A stretch of 64,000 nt of DNA from NCBI RefSeq assembly GCF_030272615.1, contig NC_081410.1, positions 227,140,915 through 227,204,914 on the forward strand. The letters are read 5' to 3'. Below the pieces are notes generated by a model. It worked only from the letters and a program-made list of their open reading frames with translations. It was not told where the DNA came from and did not search any database. Of this stretch, positions 48,501 through 60,500 are shown in pieces; within the stretch, counting starts at the first letter, position 1; each line of letters opens with the position of its first letter. The DNA is from Cryptomeria japonica (lineage: Eukaryota > Streptophyta > Pinopsida > Cupressales > Cupressaceae). The translations under genes were made by a program, and so were the position numbers.

Positions 48501-51500
48501 ATGAATCTATCTAGGTTCACACATGAACTGATTGAGAGTGTTAACAGCACAACATATATCAGACCTTGTATTGACTAAATACATCAATGATCCAATCAAT
48601 TGCCTATACATAGTGGGATCAACTAAATCTGAACTAGTTGCAACCTCATGTAACTTTTTCAGATTTGCTTCCATAGGAGTTGACATAGACTTGCAATCTA
48701 ACATACCAAATCTTTTCAAAATGTCAATGGCATATTTCCCTTGACTTAGGATGACCTCATTTGATTTTTGCCATACTTCTAAACCAAGGAAGTAATGGAT
48801 AAGACCGAGATCTTTCATCTCGAATTCAGAAGCTAACTCTTTCTTACATTTAGTAATAAAATCATCCTCTCCAGTAAGGAATAAATCACCAACATAAAGA
48901 ACTAAAATTTAAGCTTTATCATCAATTACCTTGAAGTAGATATTTGGATCCGCATCATTTTTGAGAAAACCCAAGCTCAATAAATAATGATCAATTCTTT
49001 CATACCATGCACGCGGAGCTTGCTTAAGGCCATACAAAGCCTTTTTCAATCTGCATACATGTGATTCTTTCTCATGAATCACAAAACCATCTGGCTGCTC
49101 AATAAATACCTCTTCTTCAATTACCCCATTTAGGAACTCCATCTTTACATCCATTTGATGTAGTTTCCATCCTTTAACTGCTGCAATAACAATGACAGTT
49201 TTGATTGAAGTGTACCAAGCTACAAGAGTAAATGTCTCCTCATAATCTATACCTTCCTTTTGAGAAAAACCTCTAGCTACGAATCTAGCTTTATATTATT
49301 CAACACTTCCATCAGTTGCATGTTTAATTTTGAACAGCCACTTAGAAGAAACAACATATTTACCTTGAGGCCTAGGAACAATATCCCAAACATCATTCTT
49401 GATAATGGATTGATATTCTTCCAACATGGCATCTCTCCATACTTGTTGTTTTGAAGCCACCTCAAAACTTGAAGGCTCGGATTCAATAATATGACTCATT
49501 AAAGCAACATATCCTGCAAACTTATGAGGTCTCTTACTTTCTCTGAAAGTACCACAAGGGGTTGAGTATTTTTCAGCCTCTTGCATAGTATGTCTAGCCC
49601 ACAAAGGTCTCTTTTTGTCAAATGAAACATTACTCGATCCAGCAATGGAATCTACAAGATCAAAAGGATCTTCTAATTTAGGAGTCTCTCTCTGAATCTC
49701 AAGAGAAGAATCAGGGACAGCAATATCCGAGTCTTGAGAAGCCTCATGATCTTCTCCATCAATTTCCATAGTAGTCCCTCTGGATCTTTTGCAAGCCACA
49801 TCTTCTTCAAATGAATATCTCTGCTGATTTCAATATGCTTTTGACCCAGAATGTAGACCCTGTAAGCTTTTGAAGATTCACTGTAGCCAACAAAAATTCC
49901 TTTCTTGCCTGAAGGTTCTAACTTAGACCTTTTATCTTTACATACATGAATGTAAACTGGACACCCAAAATTTCTGAAATGACCAACTTCTGGTTTGATA
50001 CCTAAGAATGCTTCTTCAGGAGTCATATTGTCTAAAATTTGATGTGAACTATGATTCTGAATATAAACAGTTGTCCTGCAAGCTTCTACCCAAAGAAAGG
50101 TTTGAAGACCTTGATCATGGATCATGGCTTTCGCTGCCTCAACTATAGACCTGTTCTTTCGTTCAGCAACTCCATTTTGTTGTGGATTATAGGGGACACA
50201 AAACTCCCTCTTAATCCCAACTTCAATACAGAAATTTTGAGATACACTAGAAGTATATTCACCCCCATTGTCTGATCTTAAAACTTTGATCCTCTTTTCA
50301 GACAAATTCTCTACTTGAGCTTTGAACTCTTTAAATCTAGATAGCACTTCATCAGACTCTTTAGATTTCAAAAAATAAATCCATGTCTTACGAGAGAAGT
50401 CATCAATGAAAGTAACATAGTACCAAAAACCACTTAAAGAAGCAACAGACATAGGACCACACAAGTCGAAATGAATCAGCTCTAGAATTTCTTTTGCTCT
50501 ACTTTCACTAGAGTGAAAGGGACTTTTAATGTTCTTACCTAGAGCACAACCTTTGCAGACACCATCATGTTCTTGATTGAGCTTAGGAAGACCAATGATC
50601 ATCTTCTCCGTAGATGTAAGAGTTCTGAAATTTAGATGGGCGAATCTTTTATGCCACAACTCACTAGAAGACATGGAATCATGTGCAAGAGCTTGAATAG
50701 GATGAGCTGAAAGTCTATATAGACTCTCATGACAAACATCAATTTCACGAGCTATCTTAATAGTAGTGTTCTTTTTCCATGCAAGAACTTTGCCTTTAGC
50801 AAATGCAACTTGGTATCCTTTATCTTCCAACCCTAAAATAGAAATCAGATTTCTCTTGATTCCAGGAACGAACAGCACATTACTCGGATGAAGAGGGATT
50901 TAGGTGAAAAGATGTAGTTCCTACTCCTTTCACAGAATAACAAGCATCATCACCAATAATAACATGCAAATGAGAATCCTTTTCAATCAGATTAGAGAGA
51001 TGTTAACGATATCCTATAATATGGCGAGAAGCTCCCCTGTCAATTAACCAAGTATTACTATCAAAGGGAACAATACTTGAAAGAGCAGATATAAATAAGA
51101 AACCCTTTGAATTTTCACTTGATTCTCTGAGGAGAAGCATTTTCAGCATTTAGAGTAGCAACTTGATGCTTGGGTCTCGAGGGACAATCTTTAGCAAAAT
51201 GACCAAACTTGTCACATCTGAAACACTGAATCCTAGAGAGATCTTTCTTCTTCTTAGTTTCAGGAGCTGAATTAGAATTCATGTCTCTGTTCCTCTTGAA
51301 ATTTCCTTTCCTTCCTTTCCTTTTAGAAGTATGGGCAGCAAGAACATGATCTTCTTCATGGTGAGATTTTCGCCCAATTCCTCTCGCCTCCAATCTGCAT
51401 TCCTCCTGAATACAATCAGCTCTCAACCGATCAAACTTAGGTAGTTCATTTCTTCCACTAATACCTTGAATGAAAGATTCCCAAGAGTGAGGAAGGTCAT

Positions 51501-54500
51501 TCATGGCCAACATAACCAAGTCTTTATCCTCAATAGAATCTCCAATAGCATTGAGTTGATCCTTCAATTCTGTAATCTTCATAAAGAAAGAAACAACAAA
51601 CTCACCTCTAACCATTTTAATATGAATGAGTTGATGACGACGTCTCAAGTCTAGAGCTCTACTAGTGTTGTTGAATTCATACAAGCTTTGAAGGCACTCA
51701 AACATCTCTTTGGCTGAATTCAACTTGGATATAATAGGTATCAACTTGGATATAATAGGTACCAAGTGATCCTTAACAGAATCAATCAGTATCTTTCTTG
51801 CCATGAAATTGTTCTTTCTCCATTGTGCTTTCTCAGTGTCATCAGAAGGTTCATCTACATCAGACTTCACAAAGTTGAGAAGATCATTCTCTTCAAGCAC
51901 AATAAGGATTCTAAATTTCCATGAGGTAAAATTTGATGCACCATCCAATCTGTCTTCAACTTTGAGTCCATTTACCATTGTTGAAAACTGAAAATAGACA
52001 AGCTAAGCAAAGAATATTTCAAAGCTAAGAAATTTGGTTTTGGATCTTTTATTTAGACCCGCTCTGATACCATGTTAAAATTAAAACCAAAAAGGTAAGA
52101 CTCAGAAGTCTGAAACTTAAAATCTCACAAGAACAAGATACACAAAATTTTATCCTGGGAAAACCCTCCACCCAAGGGTGAAAAACCCAACCACACCAAA
52201 ATCAAACTTTTATTGAAGACACAAATTTGAATACAAAGCTCTCAAGCTTAATCAAACAATGATCTAAACATGATTGTTAGCACTTAACAATCAACAGAAG
52301 AAGTCGATAACAACTCAGAAAAACTAATAGCTTCTACAAGATGAGTAGCACATAAGCTCTCTACAACATGAAATAATCATACATCAATCATTTATGAAAA
52401 GGCAAAGAAGATACAAAAACGCTAATGAAAATGCAAAGTCGCTGAAGAAGATATCCAACAAAACTTGTCACACGGATGATCACTTATGCATAAATATATA
52501 TTGTCTCCCTTATGGACTTCACATGCCCACAAAACAAACTGCTAACACTCCTATATAGAAAAAAACAAGGCTCGAAATATCTCTTGTCAGAGTTAGACGA
52601 AAAGCCAAAACGCCATAAGCTTATCGGCAGTTACAATACATGTTACATAAACGGACATCAAGAAGAGCCTCATAGATAAACCTCTTATTAGATGAAATAC
52701 AATAAGGAAAGAAGATGCGCCAACAAGCACAAGACTCCCATGAAGGCGCTAGCAAAACACGATGGTCGGTGACAGTTATCATAGGAAATCGTTACATTTA
52801 CAGCTTTCTTTGAAGCATTTAAAGAACCCATAAAATCAACCACAAATCTCAATATAGACGAATTGAGAAACGTTGAGACAAGATAAAGAAAAACATCAGC
52901 AAGAAGATTTCACAACCATCACAGGTATAATGAAGTCTCCTGTAGCTACAAACATTAACAAGTTTCAACCAAGAAGATGGAGAGAGCCTTTTTAAGAGAC
53001 CAAGCGACTTGGACAGCGGAGTGCCTGATTATAGATACAAGTCCATCCAAGGATGGGAGGTCCTACCATGTTGATATTCAGTTAATCTTGGATAAGCAAA
53101 GCAAGGTGTTTGATGAAATTCCTCCTACTTTAACCCCAAATAGAGTCTTTCAGCATGTGACTGAGTTTTAGGAAGGAGCAAAACCTATCATCACTACTCC
53201 TTATTGACATCCTAGGAGATACTAGGAGATTGAGAAGAAAATTAAATATTTTTTGGACACGGGGCACATAAAACCTAGTTTTAGCTCATTTGCTTCACTC
53301 GTGGTGTTGGTTAAGAAAAAACATGGGACAATGACGATATGCATTGATTATAGAGACCTTGTCAAAAAGACATTCAAGAATTGCTAACCAGATACCTCGG
53401 ATTGCTGAGTTGATAGATGACCTTCAAGGTGTAGTGTACTCCTCCAAGATTGACTTACAATCAAGGTATCTCTGGATAAAGATTAGAGATGAGGATGTGC
53501 ACAAAATAGCCTTCAGGTGTCACTATGGGCTCTATGTGTTCTTTGCCATGCCATTTGGGTTGACCAATGCACTCGCCACCTTTCAATCATGCATGAATTA
53601 GGTATTTATTTTATAGATGAGGAAATATGTGTTAGTTTTCTTTGATGACATCTTGATTTACAGCAAGACATGGAAAGTTCACTTGAGGCCCATACATGAG
53701 GTACTTGGCATACTCAAGCAGCATTCATTCTACAACAAAGCATCTAAATCCGAGCTTAATTTCATTGATATATTATATTTGGGTTATAAAATTAGTGCCC
53801 AAAGAATTTGTCAATATTGGCCTAGACCATAGTTTTAAAACTCGTGGACTCGCCACGGACTCGCCACGGACTCGCGAGTCCATGGGAGCCACGAGTCAAC
53901 TCGCCAAGGACTCGCGAGGCGAGTCTTGGCGAGTCCATCTGAAAGACTCGCAAGTCTTTTCCAAGGACTCGCGCGAGTCTTTTGCATGGACTCGCGAGTC
54001 TTTCAGATGGACTCGTGCGACCCAGAAAAAATGTCATGCAAGCTTTAAAATTGAGTTTAACATGTGAAAAAAATTGGTCTCTCCGTCAGGATTCATATAT
54101 GGAATATAACATTTAAGTATAAGAAACTTATACTTTAAGCTATATTCCATATATACTGTCAGGATGTTTGAGAGTGGTTTCGGACCTCCAGGAGTTATAA
54201 TGCAAAATTTAGTTTTTGGAGAATTCTTCAATTTTCCAGACTTAGTCAGATTTCAAGATCAGGAAGACATTCCAGACTTAGCCAAATTTCAGGGCATTTG
54301 AAGATCAAGATGACATTCCAGACTTTAAGTTATATTCCATATATACTGTCAGGATGTTTGAGAGTGGTTTCGGACCTCCAGGAGTTATAATGCAAAATCT
54401 AGTTTTTGGAGGATTCTTCAATTTTCCAAACTTAGTCAAATTTCAGGATCCTTCAGCGATGCCCCTTGACCCCAACTTGGGGGCGTTGCCCCCAAACCCC

Positions 54501-57500
54501 CGTCGAAAAATATAGGGGGAAATTGCACCGATGGAAGTAGGGAAAATTTAACCTCCGAGTCTGATTAGGCTCCATATAAAAGCATAATTAGCATTGAAGA
54601 AATCTTGGTATTATACATTTTAGAGTTGAAAGCTTGAAACTATGAGTATGTGACATGTGTAATGTTTCAATTATGGCTCTTATGTTCTCTAAATGCATTA
54701 ATTTCTTTATGTTTTTTTGTAAAACTACGGTTTTTTTTTTTGCCGAGTCCTTGCCGAGTCTTTCACGAGTCTTTCACGAGTCCGAGTCCGAGTCCAAATT
54801 TTTGGTTTGCCGAGTCCGTGGCGAGTCCGAGTTTTTCAACTATGGCCTAGACCAAGGAATTTGTCACATTTAAAAGGATTTGTGGGCTTTGCAGCTACTA
54901 AGATGGTTTGTGAAGGGGTTCTCACATCTTGCAGCCCCATTGACAAATTCGACAAAGGAAGGGCCTTCTCTTGGAGCACTTCCACACAAAGAGCCCCTTA
55001 CAAGCTCAAGGAGGTAATAGTTTGTGTCTTCTTTTGGCTATTTCAGATTTTTTACTTACTTTTGTTTTAGAATGTGATATTTCAAGAGAGGGGATTGGAG
55101 CAATCTTGATGTAGAATAGACATCTCATAGGATTTGACAGCAGAAAGCTCAAGGAGTTGGAGAAGAGCTTCTCTATATATGACAGAGATGTTAGCCATCG
55201 TGCATGCATTGGCCAAATTTAGACAACGCTTGGTTTGTGGGAATTTTGTGGTGAAAACGAATCATAATAGCTTGAAATTCTTCCTCAATTTGAAGGATTT
55301 GAATGATAGGCAGCAAAAATGGGTAAGTTGCAAGCCTATGATTTTGACATTGAGTATATTAAGGGAAAGAATAATGTAGTGGCTGATGCACTCTCTAGGA
55401 AACCTTATTTCTACTCTATAATTGATATCTGATGATTGGAAGGTTTCTATAATTGTTGAATATGCCAATCTTGAACACATTTGCTATTAACATTTTGGAT
55501 GGGAAGTTACAAGATGATAGGTACAAAGTGGTTGATCAACTCTTCCTATACAAGGATAGGATGTATCTTGTACCAGAATTAAAGGTGAAGGAAAAAATCT
55601 TGACGGCATGTCATTATACACCACTCGCTGGTCAGTCAAATTACTACAAGACATATGAGCAATTGAGGAAGCAATTTTCATCGAAGAGGCTCAAAGGAGA
55701 TATGTTGAGGCATGTTAGGGAATGTTATGTTTGCCAACAAAATAAATAGAGGATGTATTTCCAATTGGCTTGTTGCAGCCCCTACCTATTCCAAATCAGA
55801 AATCGAAGAGTATCTCCATAGATTTCATCACTGGACTCCCAAAGGTGCAAGGTAAAGATCGTATCTAAGTGGTTGTTGATAGACTCATGGAATATGCTCA
55901 TTTTCATGCTATATCTTTGGAATATAAGGCTCCACAAGTGGCTGATTTGTTCTTTAGAGAGATTTTAAGACTTCATGGACTACCAAGGAAAATTGTAAGT
56001 GACAAGAATAACAATTTTTTTAGCTTGTTATTGCAAGAATTATTCTATTTGATGACATTGAATCGGCTCCAAGCACTAGCTATCACCCCCAAATGGACAG
56101 AGATATTTATTAGCTTGTTTTGGCAAGAATTATTCTATTTGATGACACCGAATTGACTCCAAGCACTAGCTATCACCCCCAAATGGACAGAAACAGAAAT
56201 TGTGAATAATTGACTTGAAGGATATCTCATAAATTATGTTATGGGGCACAAACAACATGGGTTAAGTGGCTTCATCTTGGAGAGTATTGTTACAATTCCA
56301 CCCACCATATGTCAATAGGTATGTCTCCTTTCAGGGAATTACATGGTAATGAGTCATTGTCATTTATGGTTTTGATTCTTTGGATAGTAGAGTTCTTAGG
56401 GTTAGGGAAGTAGAGCTGGATATGGACATCTTGAATGCACTGAAAGAGAACTTGCAACAGACCCAAAATCAACAAAAGATAAATGTCGATTGCCATTGGG
56501 TAGAAAAAACTTTTAAAGTTGGAGATTTGCTTTTCCTAAGGTTGCAGCCATATAAACAATCTACAGTCAAGGGGAGTGATGTAGAAAAACTTAAACCCAG
56601 ATTTTATGGGTCTTTATGTAATGTCCCCTTCACGGTTCTAGACTTTCTAGACTTATGGATGGAATCTTAGCCTATTTTGGAAACCCGTAGGCTAATTAGA
56701 GACTAAATTAGGGTTTTTGTCTTCAAGAAGGTTTTCAGAGAGGTGTTTGTAGGAGTTCTACAGTTTGCTCTCTACATTATTTCTAGGTTTTTCGTGAGCT
56801 TCAAGATGGTATGACATGCATTCCAATCAGAGAAGATTTCTGAATTTACTATTTTTAGTATATTGCGACAGGCCGACGACTGTTTGCTTTATAGGGTTTT
56901 CTGGGTTTTTTGAGAGCTCCAACATGGTTTTACATGCAAATTTTTCGGAGATGATTTCCGGACCTACTATTTTTAGTAAGTCATGACTGCTGCTCAAAAT
57001 GTGATGAAAATGACTTTTGACACACTTACTATTTTTAGCAGTATGCTATTTATAGTAAGTACTATTTTTAGCAGTGCTATTTTTGGCAGTGGTTATGCAG
57101 CTCAGCTCAGTGGCTATCTCTGACAGTGTTATTTTTGGCAAGATTCTATGTTCGAACTCAAATGAGTATTTTTAGCAGTTCAGTTCAGAGCTCCAACTCA
57201 GTTCAGTTTTGGTGATTTCTAGCACTTCAGTCTCCGGCTCAATTTGACAATAATCAATATTTGGGGAGAAGGTATTTTTAATATATTAATACCTTAGGCA
57301 TAAAGTTTTAATATTTGATTATTTTATGGATGGATGACTTAGGAAAAGGAGAAAATAATAATTCCATCCTAAGTCTACTTGGGCGAATTATTTCATCTCC
57401 TTGCTGGACGCCAAAATATAATGCATTATTATTATTCTATATATGTTATCTCCAAAAGTTCGACTTAAGAGGGGTCATGTTTGGACACCATTTGCCAAGG

Positions 57501-60500
57501 GGAAAATATGAAATGCAATTCCGAAGGGGTGAAATGAAATGTAATGGAATTTGGGCGCCATTTGAGTGGAATTTGAATTTGAATTTGAATTTGGCTGGCG
57601 AAAAGTTATAAATACAGGCCTTGGGCTCTCATTTGGATATCAAATCTTGTTATGATAATGAAGTGTTGTTGATATGTCGTCAAATTCTTACTTCGAGGGA
57701 TGCATACCTCCTAGTGCCTCAGTTTCGTGCTTGAAAGATAGCGCCTAGCTGAATGTATGACTATTTCTCATCCAGAGGAGCGGATTGGGTTCAATGTGGT
57801 GAAGATTTGTGTGGATTTCTGAGTGTTCTTGTTGCTGGTCGCAGAGTGTGCTGAAGTGGATTTTTGGTCACAAGTCTCAGTGTGTCATTCTCCTCGTTCT
57901 GGGTATTTCATCTATCTTTCTTTTTGGTTTAGGTGATTATTTTGCAAGTTTATAGAGCTTAAAATGGTGTTTTGGATTTTATTTTTGCAAAACCGTACCT
58001 TAGTTGGTCATACCATGTGGCTGGGTGCTTTGGAATGCGTGCACAAATTATTGGGGCCAGTTTGCCATGTTTTGTTGTCCTAGGAATGATCGCCTACCTC
58101 CTAGTGATCATTTGCTTTCAGTTTCGTGTCATTTGGTTAAGAATTGGGTGAGTTGTGAGTGTTTTAGTGGGATTTGGTGTTGCTGGTCTGTGTGTTTCCA
58201 GCATGCTAGGAGTATATCAGAATTAGAGTTTTTGGTGTTTGGAGTTGGTTTTGGGGTGTGTGAGTTCATTGGTGTGAAGAGAAAGGACTTGGTTTCATTT
58301 GCGGTTGTTGGTCATGTTATTGCACTTGGTCCATCACTCTTATATGCTATGATTCATATTGTAATGCTAGTAGTAGTACTAACAGCAGTTTTTATTGGTT
58401 CTTCTTGTCCCACTGCATAAGTGGAAGAGGTTGGCCTTGCCGCCTATCTTTGGAATAGTGATTTCCCTTAAATTGTAATCCATATTGTGCATTGTAAAGC
58501 TGGTTAGTAGTACTAACAGCTACTTAATTGGATTATTGCTCTTAGTCCCACTGCATAAGTGGAAGAGGTTGGCTTTGCCGCCTCAGTGATCTTTCAGTAT
58601 TCTCATTATCCCGCTGAAAAGTGGAAGGGGTTGGCTTGCCACCCAAGTATTGTAATCAATTTCAGTTTCTTGCATCTAACGATCCTCTCAACACTGTATG
58701 CTCTCACCCTCCCAGATTGGGCTCTCGGTGATCAAAAGGTGGAAAGGGTTACTTTCAACAGTATTGGGATTTCATTTTCTGACCTTGACGGGTGTTTGTG
58801 TTGATTGTAAACTGAAAAAATAAAAAAAAATTAAGGGGGATATTACACTTTATAAGATCACAAGGAGGGTTGGAGAGGTGACTTATGAGCTGGAATTACC
58901 AGCAAATAGAAGCATTCGTAATGATTTTCATGTATCCCACCCTAAGAAGGTGTTGGGAGAGCATGCCACTCCTAGTTTGGAGTTGCCTCCACTTGACAAT
59001 GAAGGGAACTAATTTGGGTATCCGAAACAACTGTAGATATGAGGGAGAAGAGGCCTAGAAACAAGGTCATCCTTGAGTATTTGGTAAAATGGAAGAATTT
59101 GCCTCTTGAGGATGCCATGTGGGTAGGAGCTTGAATCTTTGATCATCCAAGTTTAAATTTGCTTGAGGGAAAGCAATAATCAAAGTAGGAGGACTGTCAT
59201 GTCCCCTCCTTTCTAGAGCCTTGATCTTATTATTTTAATAACAGTGTCTTTAAACACTATTTATTAATAATAATATTAACTATTTAGTATTAAAATTATA
59301 AAAAAGTAATAAAAGTAAAATTAAAATAAATAAATATCTTTGCTGGGACTGACCACTTTCTCAAACTCCTGGCCGATATGTTTTGTAAAATTTCACACAA
59401 ACAGATATTTACTGGGTTGCAGCAAATTTCACAAGTTTTGGACATTCACAGGACGAAAACCCTAGCCTTCCTTAATTCCATTCTTTCAATCTGCATTATG
59501 TAATTTGCTCATTCCATTTCTTGGTGCAGGTCTAAACAATTAAAATTTTGTAGCAGCAGATCTGAAATTGAGTTTGGAGGACGCACACCTACTGGAATAC
59601 ATTTGGAAGCAAATCAAGATCTGGTGGGTTTGTAAGCTGTAGAACCCATTAAGAGCAGTCTATGGTCTGATTAACATGCCATGACCCCAACCAGGCATCA
59701 GCTGTCCAATTTGCAAGCATCCAGCAAGGTCTGGGCATCACCAAGGGTGAAGCACACCACCATAACATTACTCAGCATGCAGCAAATCCCATGTTTTTGG
59801 CAAATCACCAATAGCATCACTGAATTAGCCCTTGTAGCAGCAAAACTGGGTAGAAATCACTCAAACCTTGGGTAGCAAAAACAAGTCAGTGTTCAAATGG
59901 CAAGGAAATTAGTCAAACCCTAGGCAGAAGCAACCTATCAGACTGCAACAACCCTCATCACAGTCACCCCAGCAAACCCTAACAGATTCCAGTGGGCTAA
60001 GAGCTATCAGGAGGTTCCACTGAGCATTTGGGGTGTAAATAGAGGTTAACCACAATGCAACCTGCTGCTGGTAACTTGTTTACATTACTATGTTCTCTGC
60101 TACTCTAATTATTATCAAATTGACATTTACTATTCCAGATCTGTAGTTGCAAATTATTATCAGATTTAATGGTGATTTACAATCCATTATCTGCATGATT
60201 TTATTTGTGTATAAATCGCTGTCCTACTCTGATTTTGAACTTCCTCAAAACTGAGTACCTTATACCAGATAACCCTAGGGGTATTACACTTTCCTTTGGC
60301 AGTTATCATATTTTCTAATTGCAAATGTTGTATTGATTATGTCTCCAGTCTCAAAAGGTTGTGAGTTCTTCTTCAGCTAAGCAGGACTAGAGTACATACT
60401 CCTTTATCCACTCAAATAGGCACAAGTCTTTGGCTGCAAAAAAAACAGAGGAGTTGGTCTATGTGCATTTCAACTTACACAACCTGTCACATAAGCAATT

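Larger units (their letters stand above)
43987..52960 (-). mobile_element. Element D: Ty1/copia retrotransposon inserted in element C
   Basis: LTRs are 43987-44892 (3' LTR) and 52073-52960 (5' LTR), with TGTTA...TAACA ends. The flanking repeat is GGTTT/AGTTT (43982-43986, 52961-52965), a TSD with one mismatch. The PBS is GCTCTGATACCA on the plus strand at 52061-52072, next to the 5' LTR. Gene order on the minus strand is gag, protease, integrase, RT, RNase H, as in Ty1/copia. It is inactive: frameshifts, stops, a mutated RT catalytic motif, and element E inserted in RNase H. Confidence 0.93.
53828..54844. mobile_element. Element F: hAT-like non-autonomous element (1,017 bp)
   Basis: Terminal inverted repeats CATAGTTTTAAAACTCG (left) and, inverted, CATAGTTGAAAAACTCG (right) extend for about 35 bp with ACTCGCCACGGACTCG. 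The TSD GCCTAGAC (8 bp, 53820-53827 and 54845-54852) suits a hAT transposase. Subterminal regions are packed with GACTCGCGAGTC-type palindromes. The core has a 130-bp duplication and a near-perfect hairpin. There is no coding capacity. It sits in element C's RT. Confidence 0.85.
52966..55440 (+). pseudogene. Element C reverse transcriptase and RNase H remnant, split by element F
   Basis: Right of element [21 protein letters not shown], then frame-shifted RT motifs [39 protein letters not shown] and [13 protein letters not shown]. After element F (53828-54844) the reading resumes with [11 protein letters not shown] and RNase H pieces [35 protein letters not shown] and [13 protein letters not shown]-like sequence. 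Many stops and shifts are present. Confidence 0.8.
40729..60288 (+). mobile_element. Element C: old, decayed Ty3/gypsy retrotransposon carrying five nested insertions
   Basis: The 3' LTR is 59195-60288; only the last 173 bp or so of the 5' LTR remain (40729-40901), followed by the PBS TGGTATCAAAGC at 40903. Gag, protease, RT, RNase H, integrase and chromodomain pieces occur in order on the plus strand with many stops and shifts. Its reading is interrupted by solo LTR 42176-43490, copia element D (with E inside it), element F and solo LTR 56617-58847. Removing them rejoins recognisable protein. No TSD can be tested because the left end is truncated. Confidence 0.88.

Noticed and set aside
58004-58420. 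138-codon ORF as a host gene
   Set aside because: It lies wholly within a TSD-confirmed solo LTR, uses no recognisable domain and has a biased W/C/V-rich composition.
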